A DNA stretch of 64,000 nucleotides from Polytrichum commune (lineage: Eukaryota > Streptophyta > Polytrichopsida > Polytrichales > Polytrichaceae). Location: the NCBI GenBank assembly GCA_950295325.1, contig OX485803.1, forward strand, positions 74,603,554-74,667,553. The letters run 5' to 3'. Positions 10,206 to 22,025 of this stretch are shown here, in pieces (the first letter of the stretch is position 1; every line of letters begins with the position of its first letter). The translations under genes were made by a program, and so were the position numbers. The notes under the pieces are model-generated. The model did no database searches. It was not told where the DNA came from and worked only from the letters and a program-made list of their open reading frames with translations.

Positions 10206-12078
10206 TTATTGCGAGGGTTGTGGCCTCGATCGCTTCAAGGCCGGCGGCCTCTTCTGCGTGCCTTGTGAAGACTGCGTGGCAGCAACAACAATGGATGGAG
10301 CCTTCACCGGAGGCTTAACACTCTTAAGTGGCTTAAGGACACGGTTGAAGGTGTCGTCGTCCTCCTCGAGAGCAACGATATGGCGCCCAAGCTGCCTGCA
10401 TGCATGGACAGAAGTCCCTGTTGCGAAGGAAAGGTTAGCAAAGATAAATAAAAGCAAACGTAGAAAGTGAAAACTAGGATATGATGGCAAGTGAAGTAGG
10501 ACATACCAACGCCTGCATTAACGTCCACCACGACCTGTCCAATGTCCGTAGTGGCCATGATCAAGGAGGACATGAAAGAAATATCTTTCTCCCGGGGACC
10601 ACGCCAAGCTTTGGAGCCGTCCATGAGAGGAGTTGTGGTATAATTCATAATGGCATCATCCATGTCGAGCTCAATGCCAAGAGCCTTGAGCTCATTGGCA
10701 TCGCGAAGGCGAAATGACGAGTGTCGGGGCCGCTTATCAAGGTCGGATCCAATTGTTTTCGTGGCACGAACAAGTAGTACAACTTGGAAGAGGTTGGTGG
10801 TCTTGTCCACATGCTTAGCTGACTGTAGGCGAAGACGGTTGACTCCCAACCACTCCTTGAAGATGGTGAACCCAAAAGCAGCGAAGTGGTCTTGAATGCT
10901 CTCCCTGAAGTCACCATTGTCATCTGGATGAAAGAGGAGGAGAGCTCCATCGTCATGCAGGATCTCGTCCGCGAAATCAAAGAGTTCACCAATAAAATCG
11001 GGATCTAATGCATTCCAGGAAGGTACACTATATGCAAGATCGGAGACATTGGGCACGGGCAGGTTCTCAGGGATGTCAGCAATGACAAGATCAGCCATGC
11101 CCACATCTGACCTCGTGAAGCCTAGAGCTCTCTTAGGATGGGAGGGTGGAAGAGAAAGGATGAAGTTTGAAACTTCCTGAAAATGACGACGTTGATGGAG
11201 AATGGAGGCATTCAAGATGCATTCTAAAACAACCGGAGGAGGATTGGCAGATGAAAGAACGGGCGGTGGAGGCGGCCTGGACAGAGTAGGTAATTGACTA
11301 AGAGTTGCAGGGAATGCAACAACCGCCTCAGGTGAAGCAGGGGGAGGGGGATCATCCTCCACAGTCTTGAGCTTCCTCGCGCGCTTCTTCAATGATGACT
11401 CGTCTTGAGTTGCACGCTTCCTCCTCTTGGACTTCTGTGTGTTGGCCTCATCGAGAGTCGCAACAACCTTATCCGCCTCCGGAAGTTGACTGTCAAGGAG
11501 AACAACCTCATCACTTTGAGCAGGAGGCAGGGGAGGCTCTCCACCGGAGAGCCGAATCTTCAACTCCGCCTCTTCATCCGGTTGCCACGTCCTCTTACAT
11601 TCCAAGTACCAGCAACACTCGCGGAGATGCGGGAGGGAAAAGTTGTGCTTTTGAGCCGGGGAAAATATGAAGGTGGGTGAAGAGGAATCTGACCATGCGT
11701 CTAGAAATGGAGGGAGCTTCTTCAAAGCCTTCTTCTTGAAAAGCTCGTGCTTGATGTACCTTGACAACGAAGGAGTGAGGCCAATCAGCAACTTAGAAAA
11801 CAAATGGTTCAAAATAAATGAGGTGAACAAAAGATTTTCCAACTAACGTACCGACAGATTAAGCGCTTGACAATGTTGTCAGCGCCTTTGACATCCTTCC
11901 ACCACGTCCCCTTTCGGTAGATATTTGACCCTGAAAAGTGACCAATAAACGCCTCATCCCAGAGACAGATTCGCCACTTCTCCAAGTACTCCGGCAATGA
12001 ATCAACTTCCACGTCTCCGTCAAACCCACCCAAGGCATTAAGTATATCGGGTAACTCCTTGACCGTGGCATCCTCTAG
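10206..12078 (-). CDS. DNA methyltransferase-like protein (permuted N4/N6 class), multi-exon
   Basis: Exons by splice signals and frame: 12078-11852, 11791-10507 and 10417-10206 (TAA at 10208-10206); a 5' exon is probably missing. The central exon has an acidic/basic low-complexity linker with an NLS-like K-S-K-R-R-K-R and then a Rossmann-like block. D-L-V-I-A-D-I-P-E-N-L stands where DNA amino-methylases have DPPY, followed by an amphipathic helix, a G-A-L-L-L-F-H strand and a second strand V-V-L-L-V-R-A. Joining the last two exons gives V-V-V-D-V-N-A-G-V-G-T-S, then A-C-R-Q-L-G-R-H-I-V-A-L-E, equivalent to DPFxGSGT...ALGR-x-x-x-GIE of the AdoMet site. The order (catalytic before AdoMet motif) is the beta-type permutation. 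The Pro-Pro-Tyr core is lost, so activity is doubtful. The join 11852/11791 does not phase cleanly. It is probably carried by a mobile element. Confidence 0.6.
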
Positions 12079-12169
12079 CTGTGGACAAATTCAAGGCCAA
12101 GATAAGAATCGCCACATTCCACCAAGATAAGTAACACTTGAGTTTAAAAAGGAAAACTCAAGAAAAGTT

Positions 12170-13981
12170 GGAGAGGTTCAGAGGCCCTCCCCTAACACCT
12201 CTCACAACCCCCCCCCCCTCAACCTAGCCCCTTAACCCGAAACCAGCATATAAACTCATTTCCCTACCTCAAATCAGACCACTCAACCTAGCCCCCTAAC
12301 CTCAAACCAGAATATAAACTCATTTTCCAACCTTAAATCAGACCACTCAACCTAGCCCCCTAACCTCAAACCAAAATATAAATACATTTCCCAACCTCAA
12401 ATCAGACCACTCAACCTAGCCCCCTAACCTCAAACCAGAAAATAAACTCATTTCTCAACCTCAAATCAGACTACTCAACCTAGCCCCTAAACCTCAAACC
12501 AGAATATAAACTCATTTTCGAACCTTAAATCAAACCACTCAACCTAGCCCCTAAACCTCAAAACAAAATATAAACTCATTTCCCAACCTCAAATCAGACC
12601 ACTCAACCTAGCCCCCTAACCTCAAACCAGAATATAAACACATTTTTCCACCTCAAATCATTACCTTACAGTGAGCTCACAGAGTTGAAAGTTAAAAAAA
12701 AAAACAATTTGAGAGGTTCGAAGGTGGCCCATAAAGGGCCTGTCGGATCCGACATGGCCTTAAGGCCCTCCCCTAACACCTCTCACACCCCCCTCAACCT
12801 AGCCCCTTAACCCGAAACCAGAATATAAACTCATTTCCCTACCTCAAATCAGACCACTGAACCTAGCCCCTAACCTGAAACCATAATATAAACACATTTT
12901 CCAACCTCAAATCAGACCACTGAACCTAGCCCCTAACCTGAAACCAGAAAATAAACATATGTTCCAACCTCACATCAGACCACTCAATCAAGCCCCCTTA
13001 ACCTGAAACCCAGAATATAACCATATTTTCCAACCTCACATCAGACCACTCAATCAAGCCCCTTAACCTGAAACCAGAAAATAACCATATTTTCCAACCA
13101 CACATCAGACCACTCAATCAAGCCCACTTAACTTGAAACCCAGAATATAACCATATTTTCCAACCTCCCATCATACCACTAAACCTAGCCCCAAAACTGA
13201 AACCAAAAAATAAAAACATTTTCCAACCTCACATCAGACCACTCAACCTAAGCCCCTAACCTCAAACCAGAAAATAAACTCATTTCTCAACCTCAAATCA
13301 GACCACTCAACCTAGCCCCCTAACCTCAAACCAGAAAATAAACTCATTTCTCAACCTCAAATCAAACCACTCAACCTAGCCCCTAAACCTCAAACCAGAA
13401 AATCAAAACATTTTCCCACCTCACATCAGACTATCAACCTAGCCCCTTAACCTCAAACCAAAAAATAAACTCATTTTCCAACCTTAAATCAGACCACTCA
13501 ACCTAGCCCCTAAACCTCAAACCAGAATATAAACTCATTTCCCAACCTCAAATCAAACCATTCAACCTAGCCCCTACACCTCAAACCAGAATATAAATTC
13601 ATTTCCCTACCTCAAATCATTACCTTACAATGAGCTCACAGAGTTCAAAGTTAAAAAAAAAACAATTTGAGAGGTTCGTTGGTGGCCCATAAAGGGCCTG
13701 TCGGATCCGACATGGCCTTAAGGCCCTCCCCTAACACCTCTCACACCCCCCCTCAACCTAGCCCCTTAACCCGAAACCAGAAAATCAAAACATTTTCCCA
13801 CCTCAAATCAGACTATCAACCTAGCCCCTTAACCCGAAACCAGAATATAAACTCATTTCCCTACCTCAAATCAGACCATTCAACCTAGCCCCCTAACCTG
13901 AAACCCAGAATATAAACATATTTTCCAACCTCACATCATACCACTAAACATAGCCCCAAAACTGAAACCAAAAAATAAAAA
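12170..13981. repeat. minisatellite, ~64-bp unit
   Basis: Tandem units contain CTCAACCTAGCCCC, a 'aacctcaaaccagaa' block, 'tataaactcattt' and 'ccaacctcaaatcagacca'. Successive 'gaccact' anchors lie 64 bases apart (for example 12277, 12341, 12405). Units differ by scattered substitutions and small indels. A longer interruption containing 'ggcccataaagggcctg' and a TGTCGGATCCGACA palindrome occurs at ~12700-12790 and again at ~13660-13750, showing a higher-order duplication of ~960 bp. Confidence 0.9.
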
Positions 13982-14930
13982 TGTCGCGCACCTCTCCATG
14001 AGGAGTGCCCGAAACACCATGGGCACAAGGGGGACCCCGGAGTGACACCCGGGACTTGTGGCGCCGTTGGTGAGAGGGCCCAAGTGATCCTAGTGTGGGT
14101 GAGGGCCCCGGGCGTTGGGAACGCCTCCCACCCACGAAGACTAGGAGGCATGAGGGTGAGGCCATGAGCTATGCGTAGCTCATGGCGTGGTGATTCTAGA
14201 ATGCTCAAGATCACCTCAATCGGAGGTGTGAGCTAGGAGTTATGGCCATTTGAGTGGGGTGCTGTCCCGGGACAGCGCCCTGGTACAGCAGTGCCTGGGA
14301 GTGATTCCCAGGACTGCCAAGGTTCAAACAGGCATAACTTCCTCAAGACTTGCCCGAATGGGGCAAGCGAGGAGTCCATCGGCATCTACGTGAAGCGTAG
14401 ATGAGGATGGAGTGGTTGGTTGTTATGATGGTCTGAAGCTGCTGGGGGGGTTCTAGGCCCAGCAGCTAAGGGAAAATGTCCACTTGGCCCCAACTCTTGG
14501 TAGAGAGACAAGAGGTTGGTTGGCGGTGGGGTAGGGGCTCCGTGTAGAGTCCTAGAGGCTTATATGGGTGAGGTGGTGTGGCCTCACCCACCCGAGGCCG
14601 AACGGCAAGGCCTCCATGGGCATTGGCCCATTGTGAGGCCATAGTTGCCTAGTATGGTTCGGGTTGTTGTAGTGTTGCTCCGGCAACGCGATGATCAACA
14701 TAGGATTGGACTTCCATGGATGGAAGTCCACATTGGGGAAATGGGTTACCGATTAAGGGGTGAGTCCTGAAAGCAAAGTAGGAGGGTTGGTTCCCTCCTA
14801 TGAACTATTGGTCCGGGGTTAGAGGAGCTAACCATTAGCATGGCGGTATGCGAAGGGTTAGCCACTCGTAACCTTTGCTAGAATTGAAAATTGGCAAGAT
14901 GGTCAAGGGGGGCTAGCAAGGGTTGCGACA
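13982..14930 (+). mobile_element. solo LTR (949 bp) inserted in the minisatellite
   Basis: The element starts TGTCGC and ends GCGACA, i.e. TG...CA with a 6-bp terminal inverted repeat. Both sides carry AAAAA (13977-13981 and 14931-14935), a 5-bp target duplication as expected of LTR retrotransposon integrase. The minisatellite resumes immediately afterwards. There is no internal coding region, so this is a solo LTR left by LTR-LTR recombination. A short TGTCGC-terminated DNA element is the alternative. Confidence 0.75.
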
Positions 14931-15325
14931 AAAAATATTTTCCAACCTCACATCATACCACTCAACCTAGCCCCTAACCTGAAACTAAAAAATATATACA
15001 CTTTCCAACCTCACATCAGACCACTCAATCAAGCCCCTTAACCTGAAACCAAAAAATAACCATATTTTCCAACCACACATCAGACCACTCAACCTAGCCC
15101 CTAACATGAAACCAGAAAATATATACATTTTCCAACCTCACATCAGAACACTCAATCAAGCCCACTTAACTTGAAACCGAGAATATAAAAACATTTTCCA
15201 ACCTCCCATCATACCACTAAACCTAGTCCCAAAATTGAAACCAAAAAATAAAAACATTTTCCAACCTCACATCAGACCACTCAACCTAGCCCCTAAACCG
15301 CAAACCAGAATATAAACTCATTTAC
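14931..15325. repeat. minisatellite, continuation after the LTR
   Basis: The same ~64-bp unit as at 12.2-14.0 kb, here with more 'acctcacatcagaccactcaatcaagcccc' variants. It ends at about 15325. Confidence 0.9.
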
Positions 15326-15605
15326 AGGCCATCAAAAATCAAAAGCGAGGTGTACATATCTGCCCCTAGAGGTCTGTCGGATCCGACAGTGCCCTTAGCT
15401 CTCACCTCTAACCTTACTAGGACCATCCAGCCACCATACAAAGCCACCAAAATTCAGATGATCCCCTCACATTTTTGCCCCCTAGCTCTAACTTCTAACT
15501 TCACTAAGGACCATCCAGCCACCCTGACAGGCCATCAAAAATCAAAAGCGAGGTGCACATATCTGCCCCTAGGGGTCTGTTGGATCCGACAGTGCCCCTA
15601 GCTCT
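15326..15605. repeat. ~207-bp direct repeat with palindrome
   Basis: 'aggccatcaaaaatcaaaagcgaggtg-acatatctgcccctag-ggtctgt-ggatccgacagtgccc' occurs at 15326-15395 and again at 15534-15600. Each copy carries CTGTCGGATCCGACAG or a one-base variant (15577 region). Confidence 0.75.
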
Positions 15606-16100
15606 GAACCCCCGAGCAGCTTCAGACCAACATAACTTCCCCATATGATGTCTGATGCTATCAAGTAACCACTCTATCATCACCTATTCTTTGTGTAGAT
15701 GCCAATGGACCCCTCACTTGCCCCATTCGGGCAAGTATTGAGGAAGTTATGGCTCTTCAAACCTTGGCAGTCCCGGGCACCACTCCCGGGTCAGTGTTGT
15801 CCCAGGGTGCTGTCCCGGGATAGCACCCCACTCAAATTGTCATATCTCCTAGTTCCCACCTCTGATTGAGGTGTTCCTTAGCATTCTAGAATTCCGCCGC
15901 CATAAGCTACTCATAACTCATGGCCTTAGCCTCATGACTCTTAGTCTCCATGGGTGAGAGGCATTCTCAACGCCCGGGGCCCTCACCCATACTAAGAGTA
16001 CTTGGGCCCTCTCACCAATGGCGCCACAAGTCCCGGGTGTCACTCCGGGGTCCTTGTGCCCATGGTGTTGCGGGCACTCCTCATGGAGAGGTGCGCGACA
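15606..16100 (-). mobile_element. truncated inverted copy of the LTR
   Basis: Read on the minus strand from 16100, the sequence starts TGTCGCGCACCTCTCCATGA and matches the first ~485 bases of the solo LTR at 13982, with scattered differences. The rest of the LTR and the GCGACA end are absent. Together the two copies form an inverted repeat about 1.1 kb apart. Confidence 0.85.
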
Positions 16101-16487
16101 CACGTGGTCTTTGGTGTATTTATAAGTACGTCACTCGGCATCCAGCCTCATGTTTGTTATTAATATATCTAATTTGGATTGGCATGTGATCATGACTAAC
16201 TTAAGTAACTGCTCCACTGCATTTTCAATTTTAATTCAAATTGCTCCGCCGTCTTTCATAGATTTCATCTTGTCATGGCCTTCTAATCACATCACTATAT
16301 ACACCGCCCCACTTTCAACTCACTTTAAGTCCATTGCCCATTTGGCCACTACCTTCTGTAAACTCGCATTTACAATTCTTCTACAATGGCCACCATCCGA
16401 GCACTGCACCATTCCATCCCGCTTATGATCCTTCTATGAGATGATGGTCTAGCCAAAGTCGCAGAGTCGTTCCTTAGTTTGAGGTTT
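16101..16487. other. left flank of CACTA insertion; no gene proven
   Basis: Immediately left of the CACTA element the plus-strand frame D-D-G-L-A-K-V-A-E-S-F-L-S-L-R-F is open and joins in frame, across the element, to the R-F-H-P-D that begins the transposase fragment at 17992. The element therefore probably landed inside an older coding region. Further left the frame is closed by TGA at ~16437. Confidence 0.4.
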
Positions 16488-16829
16488 CACTACTAGAAAA
16501 TCATGACCAAATCAACAAAAAATCAACAGATCTTTGTCGATCCGGGCACTGCAATGACCGATTTCACTGATTTTTGAATTTTTGTAAAAATCAACAGTTT
16601 ACTGCCTACATTTTTGTTGATTAGAATAGTACAATGACCAAATCAACAAAATTTTAGTAAATGTGAAATCTTTTTTGAATCTTTTTTGGAATATTCTAGG
16701 ATCTATTGGAATATTGTAAAATCTTTTTAATTTTTTGCAATTTATGGACTTATAAGTGTATGGGTATGGAAATAATTACGAATTCAAAGGTGTTTAAATA
16801 TTATAAATATTATATTAGTTGATAGTTAA

Positions 16830-17541
16830 TAATAATAATATATTAATATGTATAATATGTATATAATATATGTAACATATAATATATATGTATGTATATA
16901 TATAATATATGTAACATATATGTATATAATATATATAACATATATGTATATAATATATGTAACATATATGTATACAATATATGTATACAATATATGTAAC
17001 ATGTATGTATATAATATATAATATATAAATATGTATACATTTACAGTAAATATATACAGTATATAATTACAGTAATTATATACAGTATATATTTACTGTA
17101 ATTATATACTGTATATATTTACTGTAATTATATACTGTATATATTTACTGTAATTATATACTGTATATAATTACAGTAATTATATACTGTATATATTTAC
17201 TGTAATTATTTACTGTATGTATTTACTGTATGTATTTACTGTATGTATTTACTGTAATTATATACTGTATATATTTACTTTAATTATATACTGTATATAT
17301 TTACTGTAATTATATACTATATATATTTACTGTAATTATATACTGTAATTATATACTGTATATATTTACTGTAATTATATACTATATATATTTACTGTAA
17401 TTATATACTGTAATTATATACTGTATATATTTACTGTAATTATATACTGTATATATTTACTGTAATTATATACTGTATATATTTACTGTAATTATATACT
17501 GTAATTATATACTGTATATATTTACTGTAAATATATACATC
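16830..17541. repeat. AT-rich minisatellite / microsatellite
   Basis: 16840-17040 is (TATA/ATGTA)-type microsatellite. 17041-17541 is a ~26-34 bp unit built from TTTACTGTAATTATATACTG and TATATA, repeated about 15 times. 'TACTGTA' and 'TACAGTA' are near-palindromic, so the tract could extrude hairpins. It lies inside the CACTA element. Confidence 0.9.
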
Positions 17542-17607
17542 AAGTAGGTAGTAAAGAGAAATTAGTGGCCTTATTCTAGAAAGGTTTAAAACACTCCGTT
17601 TATATCA

Positions 17608-17830
17608 TGTGCGATGTGATGACCTAGTGGTTAAGGCACATGTGTGGGTACCATTAGGTGCAAGGTTCGATTCCTGTGGCCGACACCTTCGGCCTTGGCC
17701 TTGCCACTTATGTGAGTGGTAGGTAGTCTATACTTGTAGGTGAGGTATATGTTGAGGGTTACTTGGGAGGAGTTAGGAATTGCAGATCTGACATTTATTC
17801 ATTTTTTATTTTTTAATGTTATATATATAT
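17608..17830 (+). mobile_element. tRNA-derived SINE
   Basis: 'tgatgacctagtggttaagg' fits an RNA polymerase III A box and 'ggttcgattcc' at ~17668 fits a B box about 40 bases downstream. A tRNA-unrelated body and a T-rich tail near 17800-17830 follow. There is no tRNA cloverleaf or CCA end, so this is a SINE head, not a tRNA gene. It is nested in the CACTA element. Confidence 0.65.
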
Positions 17831-17988
17831 ATATATATAATAAGTTTTTTTTAAAAAATATTTTTGTGACCATATCAACAGAAAAAATCAACAAAATTGT
17901 GTTACATCATGTCCAGGTCAACGCGTCCTAAGTAACAACCGCGACCAACGCCTTTCTGTTGATCCGGACGCAAAATTTTCTACTAGTG

Positions 17989-20900
17989 TTTAGATTCCAC
18001 CCAGACTCAATTCATGTCGAGGAAGAAGTCTCTAATGCTAACGGTGACTTGAGTCACACTATCCTTCATATATCATTTCGCAATGACGATGGTAGAGTTT
18101 GGTTCTTGCTCCCTGGAACGTACAAGGCCATAGGCGTCACCGAGTCGGATATGGCCACCACAACTGTGTTGCTAACACCAGGTGTGTCCCTTACGTCCAC
18201 CACGCAGGTTCCTCTTCTCGCGACGGTCAAGAAGGAGCCCGGCATCGAAGAGGTTACCTTGCTCAGTGACTCAAATGATGATCTGCCACCTGCCTCTGAC
18301 GTTGCCTCACTTACCCCACCTCCATCGCAAGATCAACCCTTCATCAATCCTCTAAGGATTCCACAGTCGCCTATTGTAAGTCAACCATCTACTTTCAGAC
18401 CCCCAGTTCACCCAGGTGTTTCTAAAGATCGTCCGAGTGTTGTCCACCACTTGAAGTTGCTTGCAACCCGACCAGGGTCCAAGAACATACTCAAGAAGAT
18501 TGATTATGAATCTGTTAGGCATGAGAAGGTTGACTACCTCCCATCCGTTTTTGACGGCGACGTCATCTTTGAATTCCCTCCTCTCGGAGCTGATGCTCCC
18601 CATTCCCATGCTAAATTCATGTTCGGAATGGACAAGCGTTTCGACGGTCATGCTTGGTGTAGGACAAAGACGTCTAATATTACCAATGATCTCGGCTTCA
18701 CCTTCCGGTCCTCATGTTGTGTTGGCCATCTCCATTGTGATAACAAGGGATGTGATTATCTCAACCGCCCCAATCGAGCCACTGACGTCAACGAGACCGA
18801 ATGGGAAGGCTGTACCGCCTCACCCTACTCCGTAGGAGCTGATCCCCCATTTGGGTCATCTCTCGTTTGTAAGGTTTGTAAGACACCACCCTATTGTCTT
18901 GATACTTGCCAAGCTAAGATGTACTATGTTCTTGGCAAAGGTGACATGACCCGTGCATGCATCCATATGGGTCATCACCATCACCCCGTTTCGCAAGGTG
19001 TATGTAGAGAGTCTAAGGTCGAAATTCATGATCTCATTGGTAGAGAGGTTGAGAGGACTCCCACCGCCACCAACTCTGCGATTGCTTTGGCTGCAAGTAA
19101 AGAGTTCCTTGCCAAGTATCTTCTACGCACGGGTGATGATCCCAATAAAGTTATGGACCTTGAGTCCATGAAGTTTGTCATGGACAGGTACCAACACCTC
19201 AGCACCCCTAGTATTCGAAACACAGTCACTTCCTTCAAGCGCATTGGGCGAGGGGGGATCATTGACAGCATCACCGGACTCAGAGGTCATAGCAGTTGGC
19301 CCTATGTGCAAGAAAACAAATTCCCAGGCCAAGGAAAACTGTTGGAGAAAGTCTATGTATTCAAGATGTCCGAGGTGGGCCCTAGGTCTGGAGTTGACCT
19401 TGTCAGGAGAATGCAACCACACGGTGATTTGTAGGATGCTTGGGTCATGTTTGACCATGTCAAGCGTGTCAAGGGGTGGACAACCATGGCTTGCCATGTC
19501 TATGACTCGGCCTACTGCCGGGTTTTGACTATTGCAGTATGTGATATCTGAGGATGTCACGGCGCAGAGCCTTCTTTGGCATGGGCTCAATGAAGTTATG
19601 CACAGACATGGCATTGCTAAAGTTAACTTCAAAGGGTTCATGGCGGACAGTGCACAAGCCAATTGGAATGCAGTTAGGATTATCTATGGCAGTGGTGATC
19701 CCAAGGTTCTTATGGAGTCTCGCGAGAGGACATGTCTATTGCATTGGACAGTGTCTATGGAGCGCCACACCGCCACCCACATCAAGCCCGACCTCCAACA
19801 ACAACACAAGTTGTTATGCAAGCAGTACAAGGATGCCAAGACTCCTGAGCAGTCCGAGTCCCGTTATCTTGCCATCCGGGCTTGGTGGCTTTCCTCTGGA
19901 GCTGCATCCAAGGAAGGAATCAAGGACCTTGATACATGGCTTGCATTTTGGCACTTTCGTTACCGTCAATGGGGTGGTTTCATGCAACTAGTGAGTGTAC
20001 CATCCACTTTCTATTTCGCTTTTTGGTGTCAATATTTTTTTTGCCTATTAAGCCTCTTTTGTCATATGTTGTACATCTCCATAATACCAATATCAGTTTA
20101 GGCTTTTAGCCAAATTTTGTGCAAAGCGTACACACTACATTTTATTGATTTCTCTCATAATTTCACAGATTCCGAGTTGGTGGAGATGCCATCTTGCAAC
20201 CTCTCTGAGACAGTCCACAACAAATGGCTTCAGCAGTCTGGAAACCGTGGCTCTGATCTATATGTTGCCACCGTGGATGATTTCGTGAGGGCGTTCATGC
20301 AATGTACTAACTACTACGCCTACTTGAAGGGTGATCGCTCTAGTACTGGCCTAGGAAAAGAAGAACTCCGCCTTCGTGCTGCACAACGATCCGGTGACGC
20401 CAAGAGAATTGTTGCAGCCCTCGAGCACATGCTTGGAGCAGAGCATTGGTGCACCCGCAAACCCCAACTCGAAGGAGAGGAGGTCTTTGGCACCACCAAG
20501 CGCAAACTTGATATGCCCCCTGGTTCTGATAAGGATTCACATAGACTTGACAAGGTCAGCTTCTCTCATCCACGAGTGAGCACTAGGTCAACCAAGGCCC
20601 GTACTGATTCCGCCACACCATCAACCCTGCCCCTAACACAATCACCCGAGAAAGCGATTCCACAACGGGTCACCCACGTCAATAACATTCAGGAGACCCA
20701 CTGCGATGTCTCCAAGTGGCACATTTCTAGACTGCCCAAGACTTCCGCCAAGGCCTGCTTCGCCATGCAAGCTCGCACAAAGACCAAGTGCACCCAGAAG
20801 AATGTTCGGCATGGTAAAAATACTCCAGCTCCTACGTACACTGGCTACATGCGCGACTACAAGAAGAACAAGGAATTCTTGACACAGTTCTTCTTCTGCA

Positions 20901-21400
20901 ACGACGACATTGAGAGATGTGTCAAAGGCACTAGGAGGAAGTGGGTGCAACACCGTCCGGATGTCCCGGACGTCTGGCCTGTCCTCACTGGGACAAACCT
21001 CACTCTCCAAGAGGTTTTGGCCCTTGAAGAAGGGGGATTCCAACTTCAGCAGCGTCAAGATGTGTCACCCAGAAGACTCTTCGGTGACTCCTCCAATGTT
21101 GCCTCATCCATGGCCGAACTCCCTACCCTGGCCCAAGCCCATCAATACCCTACGCTCAGGTTTGGAAAGAAGATTCGGCGCAGTAACAACGGACCATGCG
21201 TCCAACAACGCAACAAGTGGGAGTCCGCCCTCAACGTCAATAGACAAATCACCTCCGTCACAATGATACCTCACCCAGGGATCGGGTGCATCATTCTCTT
21301 CCAGTCCCGAAAGAAGGCTAAGGCTAAAGGGTTTTGTCATTCAGACTATGTAGACTATGCACGACTACCGCATGTTACTAGCAGCTTAGGCAGAAAATAA
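17989..21400 (+). pseudogene. MULE-type DDE transposase with WRKY-GCM1-like zinc cluster, broken
   Basis: The N-terminal part (17992-19431) has a low-complexity region, then a zinc cluster: W-C-R-T-K around 18655, C-C-x-G-H-L-H-C-D-N-x-x-C-D-Y, a second C-x-x-C-K-T-P-P-Y-C, and H-M-G-H-H-H-H-P. This is like the WRKY-GCM1 superfamily used for DNA binding by Mutator-like transposases. The next block has a DDE-like core (G-F-M-A-D-S-A-Q-A-N-W; later L-H-W-T-V-S) and the C-terminal N-L-S-E-T-V-H-N-K-W-L-Q-Q-S-G. Breaks: TAG at 19432-19434 with homologous frame continuing (D-A-W-V-M-F-D-H-V), a frameshift at ~19545, and the 5' end cut off by the CACTA element. An intron runs from 19991 to ~20168/20176. 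Stop at 21398-21400. Long Lys/Ser-rich tail of unknown role. Confidence 0.7.
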
Positions 21401-22020
21401 TTATTTATAAGACTGCATAAATTTTCTGGAAATTCTTGATTATATTTGCCCAAAAACAACTAAATTAAATTAAATTATGAAACTGCCTAAACTTACATAA
21501 ATTCAAGTATAACTCATAAATCTCTTCCCTACATACCACAACCATTTCATACACGATAAAACTACATCACACAACAATAAGTCTGCTTAAGGTTACTAAT
21601 GCAAGTGATTAGGGTAACCATCCATTTTGAAAGTAACCCTAACCAGTTAGAAAACTGGATGAATGCCTAACTTATATTTAATTATAATTGAAAACTGCCC
21701 AACTTTGAGATATTATTTTTCAAATTGCCTAACCACTTTTTTCACTTTAATTAATTATTAGGCAAAAGAGTGCCTAAGCTGCTGGTAACACATATCGTAA
21801 ATCATACACGTAAATTTTTTTTAAAAAATCAACCAATATTAGTGGAAAGTGATAGCACGGTAATAGGAAAAAAAATAGGAATGTGTCAATTTTTAAACCC
21901 CCTGGGTCCATGGTTATAGGTCTCAACCCTTGGCCAAAAAAGAAATATTCACAGAATATTCTGAAATGCCTAAATTTCAAAACTAAATTTAGCATAAATA
22001 TTATATATTTGGATTGTGTT
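21401..22020. other. AT-rich flank; no gene
   Basis: Repeated 'ctgcctaa' words (21425, 21480, 21660, 21725, 21770) suggest the subterminal region of the preceding transposon. I could not define a terminal inverted repeat. Confidence 0.4.
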
Positions 22021-22025
22021 TTCTA

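Larger units (their letters stand above)
16488..17988. mobile_element. non-autonomous CACTA (En/Spm) element
   Basis: The left end is CACTACTAGAAAAT at 16488 and the right end is ATTTTCTACTAGTG ending at 17988, a near-perfect terminal inverted repeat beginning CACTA. Both flanks are TTT (16485-16487 and 17989-17991), the 3-bp target duplication of this superfamily. Subterminal 'aaatcaacaaaa' / 'tcaacaga' motifs recur at both ends (16505-16640 and 17870-17960), as CACTA subterminal transposase sites do. The interior is an AT-rich minisatellite plus a SINE, with no transposase, so it depends on an autonomous partner. Confidence 0.9.

Noticed and set aside
17608-17690. tRNA gene
   Set aside because: A and B boxes are present but no acceptor stem or anticodon arm pairs. 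Called a SINE head instead; likewise 22140-22219.
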